Of a stretch of DNA of 64,000 nt, positions 42,877 to 52,870 are shown one piece after another (position 1 is the first letter of the stretch; every line of letters starts with the position of its first letter). The notes under the pieces are model-generated. The model did not search any database. It was not told the origin of the DNA and worked only from the letters and a program-made list of their open reading frames with translations. The translations under genes were made by a program, and so were the position numbers. Source of the stretch: an uncultured Bacilli bacterium (GTDB lineage Bacteria; Bacillota_I; Bacilli_A; RF39; UBA660); assembly GCA_934097015.1 (NCBI GenBank), contig CAKONF010000001.1, forward strand, positions 1 to 64,000, in the 5' to 3' direction.

Positions 42877-44487
42877 ATGGATTATAAAGTTTTTTATAGA
42901 AAATATAGACCTAAAAACTTTTTAGAATTGGTCGGACAAGATAATATAAAGAATATATTAATAAATTCAATTAAATATAATAAAATAGCTCATGCTTACA
43001 TATTTACTGGTCCTAGGGGAACTGGTAAAACTAGTACTGCTAAGATTTTTGCTAAAACATTAAATTGTTTGAATAATTCTAATGGAGTATCTTGTGATGA
43101 GTGTGAAATGTGTAAAACATATAATGAATCTGCTGATATTATAGAAATAGATGCTGCTAGTAATAATGGTGTAGAAGAAATACGTACTTTACGTGATAGT
43201 GTAAAGATTGCACCTTATAATTCAAAATATAAAGTATATATTATCGATGAAGTACACATGTTATCTAATAGTGCGTGGAATGCTTTTTTAAAAACTCTTG
43301 AAGAACCTCCAAGTCACGTTATATTTATATTAGCAACTACTGAGATAAATAAAATTCCTGAAACAGTTATGTCAAGATGTCAAAGATTTGACTTTACAAA
43401 AATACCAGAAAATAAAATGATAGAACATTTAAAAAATATATGTGAAAAAGAAAATATTGAAATAACTGAAAATTCTTTAAAAGAAATTTCAAAATTATCA
43501 AATGGTTGTTTAAGAGATGCTTTAAGTTATTTAGATAAAATTTCAAAATTCAATACTGAAATAACTACTGAATTAATCGAGAATAATTTTGGAGTGTTAA
43601 GTGAAAGTAAATTGGAAAAATTATATAATAGTGTAAAATCAAATTTGGTTGAAGAAATAAATCAACAGATAGATGATATATCTAACTCTGGCATTACTCC
43701 TTTGAATTTCATAAATGATTATGTAAATTATTTGTTAAGTTTAATAATTACTAAAAAAGTAGTTAATTATAAAGAAATAGAATTTATAAAAAAGAATATT
43801 AATATTTTAAATAATATAATTGGGAGATTTAATTCTATGATAAATCCATTTATATTGATTAAAATAGAACTAATCACTCTAAATTATTTCCCGGGAAATA
43901 ATGATGTTAATATTTCCCAAAGTAAAGTTGATGTAAAATTAAATAGTGATATTAAAAAAGATGTTGTTGAAGAAATTCATGATGAGAAAGTTGTAAAGGA
44001 AGAAGATACAGAGCAAAAAACTAAAATACAAGATATAAAATCAATAAGGATAAATAATAGTTTTGTAGATGTTTCTAAAATTTATAAAAATGAGTTTATA
44101 TCTAATTGGAATAATTTAATAGATAATATGAAACTTAATAATGATTATACAATTATGGGATATATGGAACCGTCTAATGTTGAGGTTGTATCTAAAACGA
44201 ATGTAATTTTTTCTTTTAAAAATGATAGTGAAGCGATAATTTTTAATAATAATATTGATAGTATAGAATTAAAGTATAACGAAATGTTTAAAGTTGACTA
44301 TAAATTTGTTGGATTGTCAATAGATGAATGGAATGTTGAAAAGAAAAAATTTATTGAAAATAAAAATAAGAAGTATAAATATTTAGATGAAAATGTTATA
44401 ATTAAAGAAGAGACAAATGAATCTGATTCAGATATCAAAGATATTGCTGATGATTTGTTTGGAGATAGTTTAGTAGAAATAGAATAG
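42877..44487 (+). CDS. dnaX: DNA polymerase III subunits gamma/tau
   Basis: 536 aa from ATG at 42877 (AGGAGGG 6 bp upstream). AAA+ domain with YRKYRPKNFLELVGQDNI at ~5-22, Walker A GPRGTGKTSTAKIFAK near 43, a four-Cys zinc module (CLNNSNGVSCDECEMC) near 62-78 and DEVHML near 124. The C-terminal half is a divergent tau region. A Noc-type palindrome lies in the coding sequence at 43886-43899. TATAAT is seen upstream. Clamp loader core. Confidence 0.94.
   Translation: MDYKVFYRKYRPKNFLELVGQDNIKNILINSIKYNKIAHAYIFTGPRGTGKTSTAKIFAKTLNCLNNSNGVSCDECEMCKTYNESADIIEIDAASNNGVEEIRTLRDSVKIAPYNSKYKVYIIDEVHMLSNSAWNAFLKTLEEPPSHVIFILATTEINKIPETVMSRCQRFDFTKIPENKMIEHLKNICEKENIEITENSLKEISKLSNGCLRDALSYLDKISKFNTEITTELIENNFGVLSESKLEKLYNSVKSNLVEEINQQIDDISNSGITPLNFINDYVNYLLSLIITKKVVNYKEIEFIKKNINILNNIIGRFNSMINPFILIKIELITLNYFPGNNDVNISQSKVDVKLNSDIKKDVVEEIHDEKVVKEEDTEQKTKIQDIKSIRINNSFVDVSKIYKNEFISNWNNLIDNMKLNNDYTIMGYMEPSNVEVVSKTNVIFSFKNDSEAIIFNNNIDSIELKYNEMFKVDYKFVGLSIDEWNVEKKKFIENKNKKYKYLDENVIIKEETNESDSDIKDIADDLFGDSLVEIE
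43883..43902. promoter_or_regulatory. Noc-type binding site inside dnaX
   Basis: ATTATTTCCCGGGAAATAAT, a 20-bp perfect palindrome containing the consensus ATTTCCCGGGAAAT (43886-43899). A partial copy ATTTCCC follows at 43912. Confidence 0.78.
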
Positions 44488-44500
44488 GAGAAATGTAATT

Positions 44501-44800
44501 ATGAATATGAATAACTTAATGGCTCAAGCACAGAAAATGCAAAAAGACATACAAAAAAAACAAGATGAATTAAATAATATGTCTTTTGTTGGAGAAAGTG
44601 AATGGGTTAATATCACTTTAAAAGGAGATAAATCTATTATTAAGGTAGAAATAAAAAATAAAACAGATATGGATTCTGAAGATTTAGAATGTATGGAAGA
44701 TATGATAAAAATTGCTTTTGATGATGCAATTAATAAAATTAATAAAGAAATAGATAAAAAGATGGGTATGTATGGTAAGTTAGCAGGTGGATTGTTCTAA
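44501..44800 (+). CDS. YbaB/EbfC nucleoid-associated protein
   Basis: 99 aa. The pattern MNNLMAQAQKMQKDIQKKQDELNNMSFVGES followed by a beta segment and DLECMEDMIKIAFDDAINKIN is the YbaB family. These are small dimeric DNA-binding proteins encoded between dnaX and recR in most bacteria. Its stop overlaps the recR start by 1 nt (TAATG). GGAG lies before ATG. Confidence 0.92.
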   Translation: MNMNNLMAQAQKMQKDIQKKQDELNNMSFVGESEWVNITLKGDKSIIKVEIKNKTDMDSEDLECMEDMIKIAFDDAINKINKEIDKKMGMYGKLAGGLF

Positions 44801-45396
44801 TGTACCCAGATATTTTAACCAAAACTATTGAATCTTTTAAAAAATTTAATGGTATTGGTGAAAAAACAGCTGAACGCTTATCTTTGTCAATATTAGAAAT
44901 GTCTATGGAAGATGTAGAAGATTTTTCTAAGTACATAGTAGATTTAAAAAAAAATATTAAAAGATGTAAAATCTGTGGGCATATCACTGATAGTGATGTT
45001 TGTTCTATATGTCAGTCCGAATATAGAACAGATAATTTAATATGTGTTGTAGAAGATTATAGAAGTGTATTTATGTTTGAAAAAACAGGAAATTATGAAG
45101 GTAAATATCATGTACTAAATGGTGTTATTTCTCCTATTGATGGAATAACTCCTGATGAATTAAACATTGATAGTTTGATAAAAAGACTAGCAAATATTAA
45201 AGGTGATAAAGAAGTTATAATTGCTCTCAAGCCATCAATTGAAGGTGAAGCAACTACAATGTATCTAAAAAAAATATTGGAAGGAAAAGATGTAAAGATA
45301 ACTAGACTTTCATACGGAATACCAATGGGTGTTGAAATTGATTATTTAGATTCAATAACTTTAGATAGAGCATTGCAGGATAGAAAAGATATTTAA
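44800..45396 (+). CDS. recR: Recombination mediator RecR
   Basis: 198 aa. Helix-hairpin-helix FKKFNGIGEKTAERLSLSIL at ~13-32. The C4 zinc finger CKICGHITDSDVCSIC lies near 56-71. The Toprim domain starts LICVVEDYRSVFMFEKTGNYEGKYHVLNG near 79. Works with RecF/RecO to load RecA at gaps. Translationally coupled to ybaB. Confidence 0.96.
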   Translation: MYPDILTKTIESFKKFNGIGEKTAERLSLSILEMSMEDVEDFSKYIVDLKKNIKRCKICGHITDSDVCSICQSEYRTDNLICVVEDYRSVFMFEKTGNYEGKYHVLNGVISPIDGITPDELNIDSLIKRLANIKGDKEVIIALKPSIEGEATTMYLKKILEGKDVKITRLSYGIPMGVEIDYLDSITLDRALQDRKDI

Positions 45397-45429
45397 AATT
45401 TTATTGCATATTATTTTATAGGTGATAAT

Positions 45430-45606
45430 ATGAAATTTTATAAATTTGTAAAAAATCTTTTCTTTTCAATAGTGTATCTTTTTGCTATAAATATATTTTT
45501 GTCTAAATTGAATTTAAATATACCAATAAATATATTTAGTATAGCAATTGTATATTTGTTGAAATTCCCTGGATTAATATTATTATTATTTTTAAGTAGG
45601 TGGTAA
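45430..45606 (+). CDS. BofA-like pro-sigma-K processing inhibitor (58 aa)
   Basis: Two membrane helices, at ~10-28 and ~32-57. The second contains IPINIFSIAIVYLLKFPGLILLLFL, which matches the BofA pattern IPIN..T.LI...LG.PGLILLI. BofA anchors and inhibits the SpoIVFB protease in the forespore outer membrane. In Bacillus it lies two genes after recR, as here. The protein is shorter than the usual ~87 aa. A GGTGAT site precedes ATG. Confidence 0.72.
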   Translation: MKFYKFVKNLFFSIVYLFAINIFLSKLNLNIPINIFSIAIVYLLKFPGLILLLFLSRW

Positions 45607-45608
45607 TT

Positions 45609-46343
45609 TTGTTTATATCAGATAAATTTGATGAAATAAAAAAAGAATTTGAAAGTGGTAAAAATTCTCATTCGTATATATTTTATACAAATGATTTTTT
45701 TAGTTGTCAAAAGGATGTTATTACACTTGTTAAACATATATTTAATGAAGATAATTTAAATAAAATACAATCAGATTTCGTTGTTATAAAAAAAAGTGAT
45801 AAAAAACAAATATTGAAAGATGATATGGTAGATTTAAAAAGTTTCTTTCAGAAAACGTCATATATAAATAATAATAGAATTTATTTGATTGAAGAAGTAC
45901 ATAAATTAAATTCAACTAGTGCTAATATGATTTTAAAATTTTTAGAAGAACCTATGAAAGGTATTGTTGCATTTTTTATTACAGATAATTTGGATGCTGT
46001 TTTACCTACTATAAAAAGTAGATGTCAAATAGTTAATACATTTTATGGTGAAACTAAGGAAATAGATAATGATAATAATGAATACTTAGAATTAAATAAA
46101 GTTCTTTTTGTAGATAACAAGTATTATTCTTTATTAAAAATAAAAAAGAAATATGAAAAAAAAGAACGTGGTGAATTAATAATAATGTTTAAAGATTTAT
46201 TAGAATATTACTATAATTTAGATTTTAATAAAGAAAATATTAATAGAATAAAGTTGTTAAATGAATCAATTAATTTATTAAATTGTAATGTTAATACTGA
46301 TTATGTTTTTGATTATGTTTTGTTAGGAGGTTTAGATGTATGA
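45609..46343 (+). CDS. holB: DNA polymerase III delta' subunit
   Basis: 244 aa from TTG at 45609 (AGGTGG 5 bp upstream; an in-frame GTG at 45600 lies in that site and inside bofA). AAA+ clamp-loader fold without a canonical P-loop: HSYIFYTNDFFSCQKDV near 18-34, IYLIEEVHKLNSTSANMILKFLEEP near 92-116 and IKSRCQIV near 136. Shorter than usual. It follows the bofA-like gene and overlaps ricT by 4 nt. Confidence 0.88.
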   Translation: MFISDKFDEIKKEFESGKNSHSYIFYTNDFFSCQKDVITLVKHIFNEDNLNKIQSDFVVIKKSDKKQILKDDMVDLKSFFQKTSYINNNRIYLIEEVHKLNSTSANMILKFLEEPMKGIVAFFITDNLDAVLPTIKSRCQIVNTFYGETKEIDNDNNEYLELNKVLFVDNKYYSLLKIKKKYEKKERGELIIMFKDLLEYYYNLDFNKENINRIKLLNESINLLNCNVNTDYVFDYVLLGGLDV

Positions 46344-47122
46344 GTATAGTTTCTGTAAAATTTAAAAAAGATGGTAAATCATATTATTTTGATGATAATG
46401 GTATTTCTTTATCTAAAGATGATTATATTTTGGTTGAAACAGATAAAGGTATACAATTAGGTTTAGTAAATGATAGAGATTTGAATATTGATAGAGAAAA
46501 AATTAAAACTGAAATAAAAAAGATAAAGAAAAAGGCTACTAAAAAAGATTATGATATATATTTAAAAAATTTAAAAGATGCTACTATTATTTTTGAAGAT
46601 ACTAAAAAGAAAATTGATGAAGATAATATTTCAATGAAACTACTTGATGCTATGTATACTTTTGATAGGAAACAATTGATTTTTAATTTTACAGCTGAAG
46701 ATAGAGTGGATTTTAGAGAATTGGTTAAGTATTTAGCTGCAAAATATAAAACTCATATTGAATTACATCAAGTAGGTGTTAGGGATAAGGCACGTGAAAT
46801 TGGTGGAATTGGGCCTTGTGGATTGCCTTTTTGTTGTAAAACTTTTAAAAATACTATGGATGGTATTTCAATAAATATGGCTAAAAATCAAAATATATCT
46901 CTTAATCCATCTAAAATAAATGGCTGTTGTGGAAGATTATTATGTTGTCTATCATATGAAGATGAAAACTATACTTGTATAAGAAAAAAATTACCTAAAA
47001 TTGGTTCAGTTATTGATGTTGGTGGAATGAGTGGAAAAGTTGTAAAAATTGATATTATTGGTCAAAAAGCTTTTGTTGATGTAAATGGTGAAGAAAAAGT
47101 AGTTGATTATAGTGATAAATGA
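46340..47122 (+). CDS. ricT: PSP1 domain protein RicT/YaaT
   Basis: 260 aa. PSP1 domain with VSVKFKKDGKSYYFDDNGI at the start. Cysteine-rich motifs IGGIGPCGLPFCCKTF near 155-170 and INGCCGRLLCCLSYEDENY near 193-211 bind an Fe-S cluster in the RicAFT complex. That complex acts with RNase Y on mRNA maturation and is needed for competence and sporulation. Same gene order as Bacillus holB-yaaT-yabB. Confidence 0.93.
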   Translation: MSIVSVKFKKDGKSYYFDDNGISLSKDDYILVETDKGIQLGLVNDRDLNIDREKIKTEIKKIKKKATKKDYDIYLKNLKDATIIFEDTKKKIDEDNISMKLLDAMYTFDRKQLIFNFTAEDRVDFRELVKYLAAKYKTHIELHQVGVRDKAREIGGIGPCGLPFCCKTFKNTMDGISINMAKNQNISLNPSKINGCCGRLLCCLSYEDENYTCIRKKLPKIGSVIDVGGMSGKVVKIDIIGQKAFVDVNGEEKVVDYSDK

Positions 47123-47792
47123 TTTATTAAATTATGATTTGAAAATATATCAAAATAATGATGCTTTTAAATTTTCTATTGATTCTGTTTTATTAGCTGA
47201 ATTTGTTGATATTAATTTTAGAGCAAAAAATATTATTGATTTTTGTTCTGGAAATGCTCCTATACCAATGATTTTGTCTACTAAATTTGATAAAAATATT
47301 GTAGGTGTTGAACTTCAAAAAAGTATATTTGAATTAGGAGATAAAAGTATTAAATTAAATAAAATAAATAATATTAATTATTTAAATATGAATGTTAAAG
47401 ATGTAATTGATTATTTTGATTATAAATTTGATATTATTACTTGCAATCCTCCATATTTTAAGTATAATAATGACTCAGTTATTAATGTTAATGAAGAGAA
47501 AGCGATTGCTCGCCACGAAATTAATATTACATTAGAAGAAATAATATGTTGTGCTAGTAAAATTTTAAGAGATAGTGGAAGTATATATTTGGTTCATCGT
47601 CCTGAAAGACTGGTTGAAATTTTAGATTTATTTAAAAAATATCATTTTGGTTTAAGAAAATTAGAATTTGTTTATGATAATATAAATTCTAATTCATGTT
47701 TTTTGTTGATTGAGGCAAAATATAAGTGTAAAGATGATTTAAAAGTTTTAAAGCCACTTTATATAGATAAGTATTTGGAGAGTGTAAAATGA
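47112..47792 (+). CDS. tRNA1(Val) adenine-N6 methyltransferase-like protein (YabB/TrmN6)
   Basis: 226 aa from GTG at 47112, overlapping ricT by 11 nt; a TTG at 47103 is also possible and no clear ribosome-binding site decides. SAM-binding motif IIDFCSGNAPIPMILS near 40-55, and the N6-adenine catalytic NPPY (ITCNPPYFKYNND) near 110. Matches Bacillus YabB in both order and sequence pattern. Confidence 0.82.
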   Translation: MINDLLNYDLKIYQNNDAFKFSIDSVLLAEFVDINFRAKNIIDFCSGNAPIPMILSTKFDKNIVGVELQKSIFELGDKSIKLNKINNINYLNMNVKDVIDYFDYKFDIITCNPPYFKYNNDSVINVNEEKAIARHEINITLEEIICCASKILRDSGSIYLVHRPERLVEILDLFKKYHFGLRKLEFVYDNINSNSCFLLIEAKYKCKDDLKVLKPLYIDKYLESVK

Positions 47793-48334
47793 AGTTAATA
47801 GTAGGTTTAGGTAATCCAGGAAAAGAATATGAAAAAACAAGACATAATATAGGATTTATGTCTATTGATAGTTTTTTAGGTGATGTTAATTTTAAGAATA
47901 AATTTAATGGATTATATTTTGAGAAAAATTATGTCGGCGAGAAAGTTATTTTTTTAAAGCCGTTGACTTTTATGAATAATTCAGGGGATTGTGTACGTGA
48001 GTTTGTAAAATATTATGACATTGATTTAAAAGATATTATGGTTATTCAAGATGATTTAGATTTGTTGACAGGGGTTGTTAAGTTTAAAATAAATAGTAGT
48101 AGTGGCGGTCACAATGGAATAAAATCAATTATTAGTAATTTACATAGTGATGGTTTTTTTAGAATGAAAATTGGTATTAAATCTGATTTAAAAAGGGATG
48201 TAATAGATTACGTGTTAGGTAAATTTAGTAAAAGTGAATTAGATTTAATAGATTTTCAAAAGATTAATAATGCTATTTTAGATTTTATAAATAATGATTA
48301 TATCTATGTTATGAATAAATATAATGGAAAGTGA
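47789..48334 (+). CDS. pth: Peptidyl-tRNA hydrolase
   Basis: 181 aa. LIVGLGNPGKEYEKTRHNIGF (catalytic His 20) at ~3-23, KPLTFMNNSG near 62-71 and IQDDLDL, then SSSGGHNGIKSII near 91-118. Releases tRNA from dropped peptidyl-tRNA. It overlaps the previous gene by 4 nt; the mfd ribosome-binding site lies in its last codons. Confidence 0.95.
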   Translation: MKLIVGLGNPGKEYEKTRHNIGFMSIDSFLGDVNFKNKFNGLYFEKNYVGEKVIFLKPLTFMNNSGDCVREFVKYYDIDLKDIMVIQDDLDLLTGVVKFKINSSSGGHNGIKSIISNLHSDGFFRMKIGIKSDLKRDVIDYVLGKFSKSELDLIDFQKINNAILDFINNDYIYVMNKYNGK

Positions 48335-48338
48335 TAAT

Positions 48339-51300
48339 ATGTGGGGCAATATTTTTAAGTATGAAAACGAATTAACTGTTTCGGGACTCAATAATTCATT
48401 AATTAATGAATATATAGTTAACTATTATGAAAAATATAATAAAAATGTTTTAGTAGTTGCTGAGTCTTTATATGATGCTAATAATATTTATAAAGGTATA
48501 CAAAAAAGAAATAAAAATGTATGCCTTTTTCCCATGGATGAATTTGCAACTGTATTAGCGATAAGTGCTAGTCCTGATTTACGTGTTGCTAGAATTGATA
48601 CATTAAATAAAATTTCAAATAACAAACAGATAGTCATAACTAACTTGTCAGGTTTTTTAAAGAAAATAGATAAAGAAATAAAAAAATTAGTTGTAAGTTT
48701 TGATACTAAGAGAAAAGATATTATAAAATTTTTAGAGGATAATTCTTATGTAAAAACAAATTTAGTGACAACTACTGGAGAATATGCTGTTAGAAATTTT
48801 ATCATTGATGTTTTTCCAATAGAATCAGATATGGGAATAAGAATAGAGTTCTTTGGAGATGATATTGATTCTATAAGATATTTTGATGTTGAAAGTCAAA
48901 TATCTAATAAAAATATAGATGGATTTACACTATATAGTTTTAGTGATGAGTCTTCTGATAATCATGAAAACATAATAGATAAATTAGATGATGTTCAAGT
49001 CTTTTTTGTTGATTATAAAAAAATACTAAATTCGTATCAATCATATGTTGATAATAAAGAAGAATTTAATATTGGAGATAATTATTTTAGTAGTTTTAAT
49101 AATATGATTATCGATAATAAAATATATATTAATTCATTTGACGATAGTCCTATATGTAAAGATGTTGTTAAATATAAATCTAAGGATGTTATAAATTTTA
49201 ATAATAATTATGAAAAATTATGTGACTATGTAAATAAGACGAAAAGTGAATATATTATAATTTTTATGATGACTAATGAAAATTTAATTAATAAAATAAT
49301 ATCTTTATTTGGTAATGATATTTCTTTTGAAGGAGAGTATGAAAACAGAGTAAATATAATAAAACAAGATATCGATTCTGGTTTTGTTTTTGATAAATAT
49401 ATTGTTATTAGTGAGTATGATATAGAAAATGTAAAGAAAAAATCTGTATTTATAAATCATTATAATATAGGTAGAAAAATTAAGGGTTTTGATGATTTAA
49501 AAAAAGGTGACTATATAGTTCATGTTGTACATGGAATTGGTCAATATCAAGGTTTAGTGACGTTAGAAAATAACGGAATTAAGAAAGATTATTTATTAAT
49601 AAATTATGCTGGTAATGATAAAATATATGTTCCTGCTAGTAAAATAGAAACTATATATAAATATAGTGATAGTGATACAACTAGTCCTAAATTAAATAGT
49701 TTAAACAGTAATAATTGGGCGAAAGCGAAAGCGAGAGCTAGGAGTAAAATTCAAGATATTTCTGGTGAATTAATTAAATTATATGCTGAAAGAGAAATTG
49801 TTGTAGGAGATAAATATGTTGAAACGCCAGAAGAAGAAATATTTAAAAATGATTTTGAATATGAAGAAACTCCTGACCAAACAAAGTCAATCAAAGATAT
49901 TTTAAATGATTTATCTAGTTCTAAGCCTATGGACAGATTACTTTGTGGAGATGTCGGTTTTGGTAAAACAGAAGTTGCTATGAGAGCAATGTTTAGAACA
50001 GTTATGAATAATAGGCAAGTTGCATATCTTTGTCCGACTACTATTTTATCTAAACAGCAATATGAAAATGCTATTAAAAGATTTAGACATTTTCCTGTAA
50101 ATATTGAACTTTTAAATAGGTTTACTTCTACAAAAGATTTTAAAAGAATTATAGATGGATTGGAAAAAGGCACTATTGATATAGTTATTGGTACACATAA
50201 AATATTAAATCAAAATATTAAATTTAAAAATTTAGGTTTATTAGTAATTGATGAAGAACAACGTTTTGGTGTTAGTCAAAAGGAAAAAATTAAACAAATG
50301 AGAAATAGTGTAAATGTTTTGACACTTTCTGCTACACCAATTCCAAGAACTTTGAAACTAGCGATGAGTGGTGTAAAGGATATGTCTATAATAGATACTC
50401 CTCCAATAAATAGATTTCCAGTTCAGACTTATGTTGTAGAAGAAAATGATTATTTATTAAAGGAAGCAATATATAAAGAACTATCACGTGATGGTCAAGT
50501 TTATGTTTTGATAAATAATATTGAAAAATTGGAAAGTGAATATGAAAAGATTAAAAATTTAGTTCCTGAAGCAGAAATATGTTTGGCGCATGGTAGAATG
50601 GATAAAAATCATTTAGATAAAGTTGTTAATGATTTTGTTGATGGAAAATATAATGTTCTTATTTGTACTACAATAATAGAAACTGGTATAGATATACCTA
50701 ATGTTAATACATTAATTATTAAAAATGCTGATAGATTTGGTTTAAGTCAGTTATATCAAATACGTGGTAGAGTTGGTAGAAGTGATAGAATTGCATATGC
50801 TTATATGATGTATGAAAAAGATAAAATGTTAAATGATATAGCAATTAAGCGTTTACAAACTATTAGAGACTTTACAGAACTTGGTAGTGGATATAAAATT
50901 GCAATGAGAGATTTATCTATTCGTGGTGCCGGAGAACTTTTAGGAAGTACACAATCCGGATTTATTAGTTCTATTGGAATAGATTTATATATGGATATGG
51001 TTAATGAAGAAGTAAATAAATTAAAAGGTATTAATGTTAAAGAAGAAAATGATAATGAGAAAACTTTACTTAATATTAATACTTCTATTTCAAAAGATTA
51101 TGTTGATGATGAATCTATTAGAATAGAAATACATAAATTAATAAATGAAATTGATTCTAAGGAAAGTTTTACTAATGTTAAGAATGAATTAGAAGATAGA
51201 TTTGGTAAATTAAGTGATGATATTATTAATTATATGTATGAAGAATGGTTTCAAAGTATTGCTGATAATATGAAGATTACTAATATAAAATATATTGGAA

Positions 51301-51515
51301 GTAATGTTGAAATTGAATTACCAACTAATATATCTGATATGATTGATGGAGAAAAATTATTTTTACAAATATATACTATTAATCCAAAATTTAGATTGAA
51401 ATACGTTAATAAAAAAATTATAATTTCACTAAGTATATTAAATAGAAAAGGAGATTATGTAAAAGATTTATTAGACTTGTTATTATTAGTTAAAAGTTGT
51501 ATAAAAGAAATATAA
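48339..51515 (+). CDS. mfd: Transcription-repair coupling factor Mfd
   Basis: 1058 aa from ATG at 48339 (GGAAAGTGAT upstream; an in-frame ATG at 48324 lies inside pth). UvrB-like N-terminal region, RNA polymerase interaction domain (GDYIVHVVHGIGQYQGLVTLE near 385-405), Walker A GDVGFGKTEVAMRAMF near 538, DEEQRFG near 645, SATPIPRT, and IRGRVGRSD near 815. The C-terminal TRCF domain is complete. Moves stalled polymerase and recruits UvrA. Confidence 0.96.
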   Translation: MWGNIFKYENELTVSGLNNSLINEYIVNYYEKYNKNVLVVAESLYDANNIYKGIQKRNKNVCLFPMDEFATVLAISASPDLRVARIDTLNKISNNKQIVITNLSGFLKKIDKEIKKLVVSFDTKRKDIIKFLEDNSYVKTNLVTTTGEYAVRNFIIDVFPIESDMGIRIEFFGDDIDSIRYFDVESQISNKNIDGFTLYSFSDESSDNHENIIDKLDDVQVFFVDYKKILNSYQSYVDNKEEFNIGDNYFSSFNNMIIDNKIYINSFDDSPICKDVVKYKSKDVINFNNNYEKLCDYVNKTKSEYIIIFMMTNENLINKIISLFGNDISFEGEYENRVNIIKQDIDSGFVFDKYIVISEYDIENVKKKSVFINHYNIGRKIKGFDDLKKGDYIVHVVHGIGQYQGLVTLENNGIKKDYLLINYAGNDKIYVPASKIETIYKYSDSDTTSPKLNSLNSNNWAKAKARARSKIQDISGELIKLYAEREIVVGDKYVETPEEEIFKNDFEYEETPDQTKSIKDILNDLSSSKPMDRLLCGDVGFGKTEVAMRAMFRTVMNNRQVAYLCPTTILSKQQYENAIKRFRHFPVNIELLNRFTSTKDFKRIIDGLEKGTIDIVIGTHKILNQNIKFKNLGLLVIDEEQRFGVSQKEKIKQMRNSVNVLTLSATPIPRTLKLAMSGVKDMSIIDTPPINRFPVQTYVVEENDYLLKEAIYKELSRDGQVYVLINNIEKLESEYEKIKNLVPEAEICLAHGRMDKNHLDKVVNDFVDGKYNVLICTTIIETGIDIPNVNTLIIKNADRFGLSQLYQIRGRVGRSDRIAYAYMMYEKDKMLNDIAIKRLQTIRDFTELGSGYKIAMRDLSIRGAGELLGSTQSGFISSIGIDLYMDMVNEEVNKLKGINVKEENDNEKTLLNINTSISKDYVDDESIRIEIHKLINEIDSKESFTNVKNELEDRFGKLSDDIINYMYEEWFQSIADNMKITNIKYIGSNVEIELPTNISDMIDGEKLFLQIYTINPKFRLKYVNKKIIISLSILNRKGDYVKDLLDLLLLVKSCIKEI

Positions 51516-51542
51516 TTTTTCATAATAATACTGGTGATAAGT

Positions 51543-52031
51543 TTGAATACTTTTAAGAAAAGAATTGATGAATTAGGAAGAATTGTTATTCCTAAACAAA
51601 TAAGAAATACTTTTAAAATAAAAAATTTTGATGAATTAGAATTGTATATTGAAGGAGATAATATTATTGTTAAAAAAACAGGTGGTATATTGTTAATAAA
51701 GGATAAATTAGATAAAGTTTTAAATTATATTTATAAATATAATAATATAAAGGCTTTTATAACAAATGGTAATGATGTTGTTTCTTCAAATATAATTGAT
51801 ATTAATACTGATTCTACATTAAAAAATGATATAAATGAATTGTTATTAAATCAAGAGAAAGTAGAGTTAGAATTTAATAATAATATTAAATTATGTGGAT
51901 ATGTAAGAAGTTTTCAACTAATAAATGATAGTGTTTTGTATGGATATATAGTATTTGTTAGTGACGATAAGATAGATAATAACGAATTATATAAAGATAT
52001 TGTTAATATATTGATAGATTATATTAATTAA
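51543..52031 (+). CDS. spoVT: SpoVT/AbrB-type sporulation regulator
   Basis: 162 aa from TTG at 51543 (GGTGAT 6 bp upstream). The N-terminal swapped-hairpin AbrB domain reads FKKRIDELGRIVIPKQIRNTFKI..FDELELYIEGDNIIVKK at ~3-48. The remaining ~110 residues form a GAF-like domain, as in SpoVT. It follows mfd exactly as in Bacillus. Controls forespore sigma-G genes there. Confidence 0.88.
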   Translation: MNTFKKRIDELGRIVIPKQIRNTFKIKNFDELELYIEGDNIIVKKTGGILLIKDKLDKVLNYIYKYNNIKAFITNGNDVVSSNIIDINTDSTLKNDINELLLNQEKVELEFNNNIKLCGYVRSFQLINDSVLYGYIVFVSDDKIDNNELYKDIVNILIDYIN

Positions 52032-52034
52032 TAA

Positions 52035-52063
52035 TTGGCAATATTCTTTTTTTATTATATAAT
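52035..52063 (+). promoter_or_regulatory. Promoter of tatD
   Basis: TTGGCA (52035-52040), 17-bp spacer, TATAAT (52058-52063), leaving a leader of about 10 nt before the GGTGATTATT-ATG start. Confidence 0.65.
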
Positions 52064-52079
52064 TTTTTTGGTGATTATT

Positions 52080-52826
52080 ATGTTTACTGATACACATTGT
52101 CATATATATGAAGAATATTATGATGTTGATGATATAATGAAAAAAATTAATTATAGTAATGTTAATAGGGTTATAAATAACGCATGTGATTTTAAAACTT
52201 CTTTAGAAGTATTAGATTTATCAAAAAGGTATTCTAATATGTATTGTGCTATTGGATTACATCCAGAAAATGATTTAGATGAGATAGATAATGTTATGGC
52301 TTTGATTATAAAAAATAAAGATAATCCTAAGATGGTAGCAATAGGTGAAATTGGTTTAGATTATTACTATAATAAGGATAATAAGGAAGAACAGATAGAA
52401 GTTTTATGTAAGCAATTGGAACTTGCAGAGAAATTAAACTTACCTGTTATAATTCATTCTAGGGAAGCAACTGGAGATATGCTTAGTATTTTAAAAAAAT
52501 ATGATGTAAAGGGTGTCATACATTGTTTTAATGGAAGTGTAGAAGTTGCTAAGGAATATATTAAATTAGGATATAAGCTTGGTATTAATGGTGTAATTAC
52601 TTTTAAAAATTGTAAATTAATAGAAGTAATTAAAACTATTGGTGTAGATAATGTTGTATTTGAAACTGATAGTCCTTACTTAGCACCAGTTCCTTTTAGA
52701 GGAGAAGAAAATAATCCCACCCATGTTATTGATATTGTTGATTTTGTATCAAATAATACTGGAGTTAGTGTGGAAGATTTGGCAAATATTTCTAATAAAA
52801 ATATAAAGGATATTTTTGACATATAG
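52080..52826 (+). CDS. TatD-family metal-dependent DNase/hydrolase
   Basis: 248 aa from ATG at 52080; an in-frame start at 52035 reads through the promoter. FTDTHCHIY (metal-binding HxH) at 2-10, AIGEIGLDYYY (Glu) near 83-93, PVIIHSREA near 120-128, KGVIHCFNG near 145 and ETDSPYLAP near 197-206 are the complete TatD metal site. Same place as Bacillus yabD. 3'-5' exonuclease or deoxyribonuclease activity is known for relatives. Confidence 0.92.
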   Translation: MFTDTHCHIYEEYYDVDDIMKKINYSNVNRVINNACDFKTSLEVLDLSKRYSNMYCAIGLHPENDLDEIDNVMALIIKNKDNPKMVAIGEIGLDYYYNKDNKEEQIEVLCKQLELAEKLNLPVIIHSREATGDMLSILKKYDVKGVIHCFNGSVEVAKEYIKLGYKLGINGVITFKNCKLIEVIKTIGVDNVVFETDSPYLAPVPFRGEENNPTHVIDIVDFVSNNTGVSVEDLANISNKNIKDIFDI

Positions 52827-52870
52827 TGTTAATTTTGATATATTATATATAACCTATGAGGTGATATATT